Below the pieces are notes generated by a model, which made no database searches, was not told the DNA's origin, and saw only the letters and a list, made by a program, of their open reading frames with translations. From the NCBI GenBank assembly GCA_021776195.1, contig JAJFGK010000030.1, positions 27,285 through 91,284 on the forward strand: a stretch of 64,000 nucleotides of DNA, in the 5' to 3' direction. This stretch comes from Kiloniellaceae bacterium (GTDB taxonomy: Bacteria; Pseudomonadota; Alphaproteobacteria; Kiloniellales; Kiloniellaceae). Made by a program: the position numbers and the translations under genes. Below are positions 57,014 through 64,000 of the stretch, piece by piece. Numbering within the stretch: position 1 is the first letter of the stretch; every line of letters begins with the position of its first letter.

Positions 57014-58153
57014 CTAGCCGCCCGCCATGGCGTTCAGGACCAACTGCTGGAAGCGCTGAACGTTGCCGTCCCATTCGGGAACCAGAAGGCCGCCGTCGAA
57101 GGCGGCGCCATCGTTGGCCACCGCGGCGAAGTTGCGCTGCAGCGCCTCGACCACGGCGATGTCCTCGGCGTTGAACTGGCCGAAGCGCCCGACCGCGGTC
57201 TGGCGGGCGGTGGCCAGTTCGGGGTCGCGCGCCGCCTCGCCGATGAAAAAGACCTCGACCCGTTCGCGGCAATGGCCGGGCGCGGTGGGTTCGACCAGGA
57301 TGATGCGCAGGTGGTCGGCGAAGAGCGTGACCAGCAGATTGGGAAAGAGGCAGACCGCCTCGGTGAAGAGCCATAGGTCTTGGGGCAGCCCGGGGAAGCG
57401 CGGCAAGCGCCCGGTGGCGGCATCCTGCGGGTCGCAGTGCCGATTGCCCTGGCCGAAGAAGAGCGGACCGCCATCGATCTGGTCGTGGTCCTCCATCCGC
57501 GAATAGCTGTTGAGCCCCTTGTGGACGCTGGGCAGGTGGTAGAAATCGACGAAGTTCTCGATCGCCAGCTTCCAGTTGCAGTTCAGGTCGTAGTCGAGGC
57601 TCTCGCCGTGGCGCAGGGCCGAGAGGTCATGATCGGCCCAGCGTTGCTCCAGGGGGGCGATGTGCCGGGCGAAGTCGACCGCCGCGCCGGACAGGTCGAT
57701 AAAGACGATGCCGTGCCAGTCGGCGCTGCGAACCTCCTTCAAGGCGATTTCGCCAGCGCCGTTCCCGCAGAGGCCCTCGGCATGGGGCGCGGCGGCCAAG
57801 CGGCCGTCGAGACCGTAGCTCCAGGAGTGGTAGGGACAGACCAGGCGGCGTCGGCCGCTGGCCGCCTTCATAACCACCGGATGGCCGCGGTGGCGGCAGA
57901 CATTGTGGAACACCCGCACCCGCTCGTCGTCGCCGCGCACCAGGACCATCGAGCGGCCGTGCAGGGTCAGCGGTTTCACGTCGCCGACCCCGGGCACATC
58001 GGCGGCGAGGCCGATGCAGGTCCAGTGCCGGGCGAAGATGAGGTCACGCTCGCGCACGAAGAAGTCCTCGCCGACGTAGCCGGCGGCCGGCATCGTCGAG
58101 GTGCCCGGGGTCGGGCGCGGTTCGGTTCGGGGTGTGGGTGGCGATAGCGTCAC
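57014..58153 (-). CDS. Rieske non-heme iron oxygenase, alpha subunit
   Basis: This 379-residue protein is a second Rieske oxygenase. It has the Rieske cysteines and histidines in NVCRHRGHPVV and LVCPYHSWSYG and a mononuclear iron site NFVDFYHLPSVH. Here the bridging residue is Asp (the common type), unlike the Glu in the paralogue at 38828. It resembles ring-hydroxylating and amine-type oxygenases (WHGIVFIDLSG). The agmatine-deiminase-like gene follows after 16 bases. Its substrate is unknown. Confidence 0.85.
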   Translation of the reverse strand: MTLSPPTPRTEPRPTPGTSTMPAAGYVGEDFFVRERDLIFARHWTCIGLAADVPGVGDVKPLTLHGRSMVLVRGDDERVRVFHNVCRHRGHPVVMKAASGRRRLVCPYHSWSYGLDGRLAAAPHAEGLCGNGAGEIALKEVRSADWHGIVFIDLSGAAVDFARHIAPLEQRWADHDLSALRHGESLDYDLNCNWKLAIENFVDFYHLPSVHKGLNSYSRMEDHDQIDGGPLFFGQGNRHCDPQDAATGRLPRFPGLPQDLWLFTEAVCLFPNLLVTLFADHLRIILVEPTAPGHCRERVEVFFIGEAARDPELATARQTAVGRFGQFNAEDIAVVEALQRNFAAVANDGAAFDGGLLVPEWDGNVQRFQQLVLNAMAGG

Positions 58154-58370
58154 AAGCGGCTCCCTGAGCTCAATCTCACGATAGGGCGGTCAAAACCAGG
58201 CCGGCAAGCCCGCCGGACGACCAATCATTGCCCGAATGCGCCACTCCATCGGACCCCAGGATGATCCGCCCCGCCTGTTGCGGTGCGGGGAAAGCCTGCT
58301 ATTTTGGCCGCGCCCCGGGTCCGGGGTCCCGCGCGCGGCCGCGCGCCAGCTTCACAGCGGAGAGAACCGA

Positions 58371-59585
58371 ATGGCCAAGATCAAGGTCGCCAAGCCCATC
58401 GTCGAGATCGATGGCGACGAGATGACGCGCATTATCTGGGCGCGGATCAAGGACAAGCTGATCCACCCCTACCTGGATGTCGACCTGCATTATTACGATC
58501 TTTCGGTCGAAAAGCGCGACGAAACCAACGACCAGATCACCATCGACGCCGCCGAAGCGATCAAGAAACACAGTGTCGGGGTCAAGTGCGCCACCATCAC
58601 GCCCGACGAGGCCCGGGTCGAGGAGTTCGGCCTGAAGAAGATGTGGCGCTCGCCCAATGGCACCATTCGCAACATCATCGGCGGCACGGTCTTTCGCCAG
58701 CCGATCATCGCCAGCAACGTCCCGCGGCTGGTGCCCGGCTGGCATCAGCCCATCGTGATCGGCCGTCACGCCTTCGGCGACCAGTACCGCGCCACCGACT
58801 TCAAGGTGCCGGGACCGGGCAAGCTGACCATGACCTTTCAGCCGGCCGACGGCGGCGATCCGACGGACTATGAGATTTTCGACTTCCCCGCCAGCGGCGT
58901 GGCCATGGGCATGTACAATCTGGACGAGTCGATCCTGGGCTTCGCGCGGGCCTGCCTGAACTATGGCCTGAATCTCGGCTGGCCGGTCTATCTCTCGACC
59001 AAGAACACCATCCTCAAGGCCTACGACGGGCGCTTCAAGGACCTCTTCGAGGAGGTCTTCCAGAGCGAGTTCAAGGACCGCTTCGAAGCCGCCGGCATTA
59101 CCTACGAGCACCGCCTGATCGACGATATGGTGGCCTGTGCGATGAAGTGGTCGGGCGGCTATGTCTGGGCCTGCAAGAACTATGACGGCGACGTCCAGTC
59201 CGACACCGTGGCCCAGGGCTTCGGTTCGCTCGGTTTGATGACCTCGGTGCTGATGACGCCGGACGGCAAGACCGTCGAGGCCGAGGCGGCCCACGGCACC
59301 GTGACGCGGCACTACCGCATGCACCAGGCCGGCAAGCCGACCTCGACCAATCCCATCGCCTCGATCTTTGCCTGGACCCGCGGCCTGCATTTCCGCGGCA
59401 CCTTCGACGAGACCCCCGAGGTGGTGCGCTTCGCCGAGACCCTGGAGCGGGTCTGTGTCGAGACCGTGGAGGCCGGCGACATGACCAAGGATCTGGCGCT
59501 GCTGATCGCGCCGGACCAGGTCTGGATGACCACCGACGAATTCATGGACAAGCTGGACCAAAACCTGCAAAAGGCCATGGCCTAA
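58371..59585 (+). CDS. icd: NADP-dependent isocitrate dehydrogenase
   Basis: This 404-residue homodimeric type enzyme of the TCA cycle converts isocitrate to 2-oxoglutarate with NADP. It has the start [20 protein letters not shown], the substrate stretch [56 protein letters not shown] (metal Asp residues) and the [18 protein letters not shown]-binding part. This form is common in alphaproteobacteria. The ATG at 58371 follows gcggagagaacc. The product, 2-oxoglutarate, is also the co-substrate of the TauD-type enzymes. Confidence 0.95.
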   Translation: MAKIKVAKPIVEIDGDEMTRIIWARIKDKLIHPYLDVDLHYYDLSVEKRDETNDQITIDAAEAIKKHSVGVKCATITPDEARVEEFGLKKMWRSPNGTIRNIIGGTVFRQPIIASNVPRLVPGWHQPIVIGRHAFGDQYRATDFKVPGPGKLTMTFQPADGGDPTDYEIFDFPASGVAMGMYNLDESILGFARACLNYGLNLGWPVYLSTKNTILKAYDGRFKDLFEEVFQSEFKDRFEAAGITYEHRLIDDMVACAMKWSGGYVWACKNYDGDVQSDTVAQGFGSLGLMTSVLMTPDGKTVEAEAAHGTVTRHYRMHQAGKPTSTNPIASIFAWTRGLHFRGTFDETPEVVRFAETLERVCVETVEAGDMTKDLALLIAPDQVWMTTDEFMDKLDQNLQKAMA

Positions 59586-59625
59586 TCGTTGCGCAGCAGC
59601 TTTTCAGAACAATGGAGACTATAGA

Positions 59626-60183
59626 ATGTTGCGTTCGTTCAAATTCTTAGCTTTCGGAGTACTCTTGATGGCACTTTCTGCAACCGACGGGACCGCCCAG
59701 TCCGATCCGGAGAACACCCTGGTCCTGGAGTTGAAGGACGGCAATGTCATCATCGAGCTGCTGCCCGAACTGGCACCCGACCACGTCGCCCGGATCAAGG
59801 AGCTGGCCCGCGAGGGTTTTTATGACGGCATCGTCTTCCACCGGGTGATCGACGGCTTCATGGCCCAGACCGGCGATCCGACCGGCACCGGCAGCGGCGG
59901 CTCCGACAAGCCGGATCTGAAGGCCGAGTTCTCCGCCGAACCCTTCGTGCGCGGCGTCCTCGGCATGGCCCGCACTTCGGCGCCGAACAGCGCCAACTCG
60001 CAGTGGTTCATCGTCTTCGACGACGCCCGTTTCCTCGATAGCCAGTACACGGTCTTCGGCCGGGTGGTCGAGGGCATGGAGCATGTCGACAGCATCAAGA
60101 AGGCGCCTCCCGGGCGCCAGTCCGGGTCGGTCGACGATCCCGACAAGATGATCTCTCTCAAGGTTCAGGCCGACATCCAGTAG
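59626..60183 (+). CDS. Periplasmic peptidyl-prolyl cis-trans isomerase (cyclophilin type)
   Basis: This 185-residue exported cyclophilin has a signal peptide (FLAFGVLLMALSATDGTAQS) and the family core: FYDGIVFHRVIDGFMAQTGDPTGTGSGG, GVLGMARTSAPNSANSQWFI and TVFGRVVEGMEHVD, with the catalytic Arg in FHRVI. It helps fold envelope proteins. It follows icd by 40 bases and may share a transcript. Confidence 0.92.
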   Translation: MLRSFKFLAFGVLLMALSATDGTAQSDPENTLVLELKDGNVIIELLPELAPDHVARIKELAREGFYDGIVFHRVIDGFMAQTGDPTGTGSGGSDKPDLKAEFSAEPFVRGVLGMARTSAPNSANSQWFIVFDDARFLDSQYTVFGRVVEGMEHVDSIKKAPPGRQSGSVDDPDKMISLKVQADIQ

Positions 60184-60249
60184 CGGCCCGCGGCCGACGT
60201 CGTCCGGGTCCGCCTGCCTTAGAGCACTTCTTTGTTACATGGAGGGGCT

Positions 60250-61029
60250 TTAACTGCCGGCGTAGCTCTTGATGAGCGATCCCGCGACCAGGTACCAGCC
60301 GTCGACCAGAACGAAGAAGATCAGCTTGAACGGCAGGGAGATCATGATCGGCGGCAGCATCATCATGCCCATCGACATCAGGATCGACGCCACCGTCATG
60401 TCGATGATGATGAAGGGCAGGAACATCAAGAAGCCGATCTCGAAGGCACGGCGCAGCTCGCTGATCATGAAGGCCGGAACCAGCGCCGTCATCGGCGTGT
60501 CCTCCGGGTTTACGAGTTCGGGCGTGTCGGTCAGCTCGACGAAGAGCATGAGGTCCTGATCGCGCACATTGCGCAGCATGAAGTCGCGCATCGGCACCTG
60601 GGCCAGCTCGACCGCCTCCATGGTATCGATCTCCTCGGCGACCAGAGGCTGGATCGCCTCGTCGTAGACCCGCTCGAAGGTCGGCATCATGATGAAGAAG
60701 GTGAGGAACATCGCCAGACTGATCAGAACCATGTTCGGCGGCGCCTGTTGAACGCCCAGCGCGCTGCGCAGCAGGGACAGCACCACGACCATGCGGGTAA
60801 AAGAGGTCATCATGATGAGGATCGAGGGCGCCAGCGACAAGACCGTGACCAGCACCAGAAGCTGAAGGATGCGCCCGGAGGTCTCGCCGGAAAAGTCTTC
60901 TCCGAAGTCGAGATTGAGGCTTTGGGCCAAGGCCGCGCCGCCTGTCATGCCCTCCAGAATCAGGAGCCCTGGCAGCGCCAGTAGGGCGGCAGCGAGCAAA
61001 CGGCCGGCGAAACGCCGACAAACGATCAT
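60250..61029 (-). CDS. fliP: Flagellar biosynthetic protein FliP
   Basis: This 259-residue export-apparatus protein has a cleavable signal-like N-terminus and the FliP core (SLAPSILIMMTSFTRMVVVLSLLRSALGVQQAPPN, FEIGFLMFLPFIIIDMTVASILMSMGMMMLPP, SLPFKLIFFVLVDGWYLVAGSL). FliP forms the central pore of the flagellar type III export gate with FliQ and FliR. The ATG overlaps the fliO stop as ATGA, so translation is coupled. fliQ and fliR are not in the window. Confidence 0.95.
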   Translation of the reverse strand: MIVCRRFAGRLLAAALLALPGLLILEGMTGGAALAQSLNLDFGEDFSGETSGRILQLLVLVTVLSLAPSILIMMTSFTRMVVVLSLLRSALGVQQAPPNMVLISLAMFLTFFIMMPTFERVYDEAIQPLVAEEIDTMEAVELAQVPMRDFMLRNVRDQDLMLFVELTDTPELVNPEDTPMTALVPAFMISELRRAFEIGFLMFLPFIIIDMTVASILMSMGMMMLPPIMISLPFKLIFFVLVDGWYLVAGSLIKSYAGS

Positions 61030-61439
61030 GTTGCGCCCCCGCTGCCGCTGGCCGTCCCGCTCCCACTGGCAGTTCCACTCTCCCTGGCAGTTCCGGCCTC
61101 GCCGCGCAGCAGGCGCAAAACGCCGGCCGGCTCCGTCCCCTCCACCGGTGCCTGGTCGTCCGCCTCCGCCAGCGCGATCCCGGATTCGACCAAGAGGTCC
61201 TGAGGTCCGCCGATCAGGATCAGGTGTTCGCTGTCGTCGCGCCGAACCAGCAGGAGCTTGCGCCGGGCATCGACCGGCAAGGCCTCGCTGACCGCCAGCC
61301 GGCGGTCGCCGCGCCGACCCTTGGCCGGACCCAAACCGCGGTTCAGGCCGAAGCGCTTCATCGCCCAGGTCAAGAGCCCCAACAGGCCGAGAACGGCGAT
61401 CAGCGCCAGGACGAAGCGCAGGTAGCTCTCCCATTCCAT
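61026..61439 (-). CDS. fliO: FliO-like flagellar biosynthetic protein
   Basis: This 137-residue protein has a single N-terminal membrane helix (YLRFVLALIAVLGLLGLLTWAMKRFG) and a short soluble domain (RRLAVSEALPVDARRKLLLVRRDDSEHLILIGG), typical of FliO, which stabilises FliP assembly. The C-terminus is a Gly/Ser repetitive tail. The start at 61439 fits the FliO pattern. It is directly upstream of fliP. Confidence 0.85.
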   Translation of the reverse strand: MEWESYLRFVLALIAVLGLLGLLTWAMKRFGLNRGLGPAKGRRGDRRLAVSEALPVDARRKLLLVRRDDSEHLILIGGPQDLLVESGIALAEADDQAPVEGTEPAGVLRLLRGEAGTARESGTASGSGTASGSGGAT

Positions 61440-61452
61440 CAGGCCAACTCCA

Positions 61453-61785
61453 TCAGGGCGCATCCCGGCGGCCGCGGTCGGGCTGGCCATAGGCTTTCAT
61501 GGCACGGCGCCGGTCGCCGCTGCCGTTCAACTGCTCGCGCAGGATATCGAGCGCCGCGCGCAGGGCGGCGGTCAGGGCATCGACCTCTTCCAGCAGGGCG
61601 ATGACCAGGGTTCGGTGATCCCGGCCCTCGGCGGCCGGCAAGCCATCGACCATGGCGCAAAGCCGGCTGGTTTCGTTCTGCAAGGCCGACACCTGGACCA
61701 CCTCGCCGCGGCGCACGGCGGCCCGTGCCGCGACCACCCGGTTGGTGAGGTTCTTGAGGTCTTGCGCGATCTTGTTCTGGGTCAT
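61453..61785 (-). CDS. Small helical protein in the flagellar operon
   Basis: This 110-residue protein is predicted mostly helical (coiled-coil-like; DLKNLTNRVVAARAAVRRGEV, EEVDALTAALRAALDILREQL). It overlaps the stop of the upstream FlhB-C-like gene by 4 bases (ATGA) and ends 13 bases before fliO. I recognise no domain; a flagellar chaperone (FlgN/FliT-like) is possible by size and helical make-up but not shown. Confidence 0.6.
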   Translation of the reverse strand: MTQNKIAQDLKNLTNRVVAARAAVRRGEVVQVSALQNETSRLCAMVDGLPAAEGRDHRTLVIALLEEVDALTAALRAALDILREQLNGSGDRRRAMKAYGQPDRGRRDAP

Positions 61786-62180
61786 GGCTGCGGCCCTCCC
61801 TCGGCCCCTTCGTCGAGCGTCCCGTCATCCGGCGCCCCGTCATCCAGCACCCCGTCATCCAGCACCTCATCCTGGTTGAGGTAGAGGTAGCTCAGGATCT
61901 CGGCCACCGCGGCCAGGGCCACGATGGGAACCTCGTATTCCCCGCTGTTCGGTCCCTCGGGCTCGATCGCCTCGAGAATCTCGGCCAGTTCGCTGTTTTC
62001 ATGCAGCGGAATTCCGTGGGCCAGGGCGATCTCGATGATCTGCTCGGCAAAGTCGCCCCGCCCCTTGGCCAGCACCTTGCTGCCCAACGCGCGCCCGCGG
62101 TTGCCCGCCAAGGCCACGGCAATGGGGAGGGCCTTGTCGTCACCAAGATCACCGGATTTCGGAGAGCTGCGCTCTTGCAT
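61782..62180 (-). CDS. FlhB C-terminal-like protein (FlhX-type), stand-alone
   Basis: This 132-residue product matches only the cytoplasmic C-terminal domain of FlhB/EscU (DDKALPIAVALAGNRGRALGSKVLAKGRGDFAEQIIEIALAHGIPLHENSELAEILEAI). Full FlhB would also have four membrane helices and the NPTH autocleavage site, both absent here. Stand-alone FlhB-C proteins (FlhX) are known near flagellar genes and may substitute for or modulate the FlhB switch. The C-terminus is an acidic repeat tail (DDG repeats). The start at 62180 (MQERSSPK) follows the csrA gene. Confidence 0.8.
   Translation of the reverse strand: MQERSSPKSGDLGDDKALPIAVALAGNRGRALGSKVLAKGRGDFAEQIIEIALAHGIPLHENSELAEILEAIEPEGPNSGEYEVPIVALAAVAEILSYLYLNQDEVLDDGVLDDGAPDDGTLDEGAEGGPQP
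61818..61862. repeat. 15-bp tandem repeat in the FlhB-C-like gene
   Basis: Three near-identical 15-base units containing ccccgtcatccag encode the DDG-repeat acidic tail. The unit preserves the reading frame. Confidence 0.75.
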
Positions 62181-62324
62181 AGGTCGTTTGGCCCTGGACG
62201 GCGTTGCGACCTGCCTGGCGGCAGGCCCGATGCGCATCCTGGCCAACTATGCTTAATGAAAGGTTTAGCCGAACCTCGGGGCGGACAACAGCTCGAGCGC
62301 GGCGCGCGGTCGAAGGCCGGACGA

Positions 62325-62570
62325 TTACTCCTGAGGCCGGCTTGGCTTGGCGGCCTGGCGCTGAATCACCTCAAGGGGGGCGTCGTTGCCCAGGGCGGCG
62401 GCGCGGTTCTCCGCCTGGATTCGCTCATAGATTTCCCGCCGCAGGACAGAGGCCGTGCGCGGGAAGGTGAAGCCGAGCTTGATCGACTTGCCGCGTATGT
62501 CGACCACGGTGACCTCGATATCGTCATTAATGATGACCGATTCGCCAATTTTCCGAGTGAGATACAGCAT
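62325..62570 (-). CDS. csrA: Carbon storage regulator CsrA
   Basis: This 81-residue RNA-binding protein begins MLYLTRKIGESVIINDDIEVTVV, the CsrA core, with the C-terminal VLRREIYERIQAEN helix. CsrA binds GGA motifs in mRNA leaders and, in many bacteria, controls flagellin or motility genes. It is slightly longer than Escherichia coli CsrA. It lies at the head of the minus-strand flagellar run and divergent from flgB. Confidence 0.93.
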   Translation of the reverse strand: MLYLTRKIGESVIINDDIEVTVVDIRGKSIKLGFTFPRTASVLRREIYERIQAENRAAALGNDAPLEVIQRQAAKPSRPQE

Positions 62571-62653
62571 GGGCCGAACCTTGCCCCCCCTTTGTTCGTC
62601 CGCAACGTCCCAGCAAACTTATCAGCGTGCAAGAACATCCGGTCTAGCAATAC

Positions 62654-62683
62654 AATTTTAACAGTATTTACATAATTTTAACA
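62654..62683. promoter_or_regulatory. Direct repeat in the csrA-flgB intergenic region
   Basis: The 10-base sequence aattttaaca occurs at 62654-62663 and 62674-62683, exactly 20 bases apart (about two helical turns), in an AT-rich part of the csrA-flgB divergent gap. Both copies contain ttaac. This spacing does not match the canonical CtrA site (ttaa-N7-ttaa). Confidence 0.45.
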
Positions 62684-62764
62684 AGCCGCGTCGGATAGTC
62701 CCATCCATGATTGAATAGGACTCTTCCGGGCGAGCCGGGCGAGCAACCAGACGGACGACCAGGT

Positions 62765-63169
62765 ATGGATCAGGACGGCAGCGTTTTTTCCTTCTTTGCC
62801 AAGCGCATGGACTGGCTCAGTCAGCGCCAGGGCTTGATCGTCAAGAATATCGCCAACGCCGACACGCCTGACTACCGCCCCCAGGATCTGCGGGAGAGCC
62901 AGTTCCGGCGCGCCCTGCTGCGCGAGGCCGGCGGCAGCCTGGCGCCAACGCGGACCCAAAAGGTCCATTTGAGCGGGGCCCCGGGCGACATGACCGACCG
63001 CCCTGGCAACCGACGGGATCTGTATGAGGCCTCGCCATCCGGCAACGCCGTGATTCTGGAGCAGGAGCTGGCCACCATGGGACAGACCCAAAACCAGCAC
63101 GAGCTGATGGTTTCGCTCTACAAGAAGTACATGACCATGATGAAGACCGCCGTCAGGGGCAGCCGCTAG
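62765..63169 (+). CDS. flgB: Flagellar basal-body rod protein FlgB
   Basis: This 134-residue rod protein has the N-terminal FlgB motif (FFAKRMDWLSQRQGLIVKNIANADTPDYRPQDL) and the C-terminal rod domain (HELMVSLYKKYMTMMKTAV). The start at 62765 fits the family; the open frame extends upstream into the leader. It is followed by flgC after 57 bases and then by fliE, the conserved alphaproteobacterial order. Confidence 0.93.
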   Translation: MDQDGSVFSFFAKRMDWLSQRQGLIVKNIANADTPDYRPQDLRESQFRRALLREAGGSLAPTRTQKVHLSGAPGDMTDRPGNRRDLYEASPSGNAVILEQELATMGQTQNQHELMVSLYKKYMTMMKTAVRGSR

Positions 63170-63226
63170 CGCCCCGGCCGGGCCTTTGCCTGGCTCGAAC
63201 CGGCGATAACTGGAGACGCGACAGAC

Positions 63227-63634
63227 ATGGATCTGGAACAGGCACTGAAGATCTCCTCGGCCGGGCTGCGCGCCCAGGGCACGCGCTTGCGCGTCATCGC
63301 CGAGAATCTGGCCAACGTGGACTCCACCGCGCGCACATCGGGCGGCGAGCCCTATCGCCGCAAGGTCGTCTCCTTCGGCAATGTCTTGGACCGGCAGACC
63401 GGCCTTCAAACGGTGCGCGTCACCGATATTTTCAACGATCCGGGCAACTTCTCGCGCAAGTTCATGCCAGGTCATCCGGCGGCCGACGGCGACGGTTATG
63501 TGCTGACCCCGAACGTCAACTCGATGATCGAGGTCGCCGACATGCGCGAGGCACAGCGCAGCTATGAAACGAATTTGCGTGCCATGCAGACCACGCGTCG
63601 CATGCTCACGCGGACCCTCGAGTTGCTGAAGTAG
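63227..63634 (+). CDS. flgC: Flagellar basal-body rod protein FlgC
   Basis: This 135-residue rod protein has LKISSAGLRAQGTRLRVIAENLANVDST at the start and MIEVADMREAQRSYETNLRAMQTTRRMLTRTLELLK at the end, the normal FlgC pattern. With FlgB and FliE it builds the proximal rod in the periplasm. The ATG follows ctggagacgcg. Unlike the paralogue at 10663-11058, it lies in the flagellar cluster. Confidence 0.95.
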   Translation: MDLEQALKISSAGLRAQGTRLRVIAENLANVDSTARTSGGEPYRRKVVSFGNVLDRQTGLQTVRVTDIFNDPGNFSRKFMPGHPAADGDGYVLTPNVNSMIEVADMREAQRSYETNLRAMQTTRRMLTRTLELLK

Positions 63635-63737
63635 CCGAGGACAAGAAGCCCCGCGGTTCGCCAGGAAGGCGCTCCGCCGTTAAACCAGCCAGGATGGCCT
63701 CCCGCCAGGCGCGCTTGACGCCCGAAGGAGACTTGCC

Positions 63738-64000
63738 ATGCCGACCAATGTCACGGGTGCGATCAACGCCTACAATCAGGCCCTGCGCCAAACCAAGGGC
63801 GCGGGAATGGACTCGCGCGAGCTGTCCGAGCAAGGCAGTTTCGCCGACCTGATCAAGGACGCCGCCGGGTCCATGGTCGAAGACCTGAAGGCCGGTGAGC
63901 AGATGTCGATCAAGGCGGCCGCCGGTCAGGCCGACATGCAAGAGGTCATCATGGCCGTCGCCAACGCGGAACTGACCCTGCAGATGGCGGTTTCGGTCCG
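63738..64000 (+). CDS. fliE: Flagellar hook-basal body protein FliE (3' end outside window)
   Basis: The first 87 codons are present, beginning MPTNVTGAINAYNQAL. The stretch SFADLIKDAAGSMVEDLKAGEQMSIKAAAGQADMQEVIMAVANAELTLQMAVSVR matches the end of FliE, which joins the MS ring to the rod. Only a few codons are missing. It follows flgC by about 100 bases. Confidence 0.93.
   Translation, partial: MPTNVTGAINAYNQALRQTKGAGMDSRELSEQGSFADLIKDAAGSMVEDLKAGEQMSIKAAAGQADMQEVIMAVANAELTLQMAVSV

Noticed and set aside
62571..62764. Sigma-54 or CtrA promoter for the flagellar genes
   Set aside because: I could not find a tggcac-N5-ttgc pair, and the ttaac halves are spaced 16 bases rather than 7. Only the direct repeat itself is reported.

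Overview
The window looks like a chromosome segment from a GC-rich, flagellated, probably marine alphaproteobacterium of the Rhodospirillales/Kiloniellales type. This is inferred from the fliP-fliO / flgB-flgC-fliE arrangement with a stand-alone FlhB-C-like gene and csrA, a homodimer-type NADP isocitrate dehydrogenase, psd-pssA phospholipid genes, bluB, and many genes for small nitrogen- and sulphur-containing solutes. No rRNA, tRNA, insertion sequence, phage gene or CRISPR array was seen. The sequence begins inside a TauD-type dioxygenase and ends inside fliE.

Layout. 0-8.6 kb is a catabolic block: TauD tail, nitronate monooxygenase-like enzyme, DoeA/creatinase-like M24 protein, MazE/MazF-type toxin-antitoxin pair, D-2-hydroxyacid dehydrogenase, M20 N-carbamoyl amino-acid hydrolase-like enzyme, DDAH-like guanidine enzyme and a Tat-exported solute-binding protein closed by a strong terminator. 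8.9-26.6 kb is mixed envelope and housekeeping: PilZ protein, bluB, an isolated FlgC-like rod protein, an App1-like phosphatase, an OmpA protein, a PadR-controlled RND efflux pair, a class 3 lipase, a LysM-psd-pssA operon, two c-type cytochromes and a LOG-family protein.

26.9-31.7 kb holds the least explained part: a 1235-residue protein of unknown role with what I read as a degenerate or insertion-bearing PLP fold-type I core (SGM, NP, D and SxxK-Y landmarks), followed 31 bases later by a 356-residue unknown protein. This pair is my best candidate for an undescribed system.

31.8-52.7 kb is a second catabolic block for onium or quaternary-amine-like solutes: hydantoinase A/B, a DddP-like M24 enzyme whose six metal ligands have exactly the DddP spacing, a GlxA-type regulator, a Rieske oxygenase with a bridging Glu as in carnitine-type oxygenases, a CMD protein, a TauD enzyme, an FAD-linked oxidase, a complete peptide/opine-type ABC importer (two permeases, fused double ATPase, binding protein), a dimethylglycine-demethylase-like flavoprotein and a molybdopterin oxidoreductase. 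The substrate is not fixed by sequence; the genes together suggest import, demethylation or C-S/C-N cleavage of methylated compounds.

53-60.2 kb has a membrane desaturase, a methyltransferase divergent from an ArsR regulator with a perfect inverted repeat between them, a Tat-exported agmatine-deiminase-like protein, a second Rieske oxygenase, icd and a periplasmic cyclophilin. 60.2-64 kb is flagellar: fliP, fliO, a small helical protein, the FlhB-C-like gene and csrA on the minus strand, and flgB, flgC, fliE on the plus strand.
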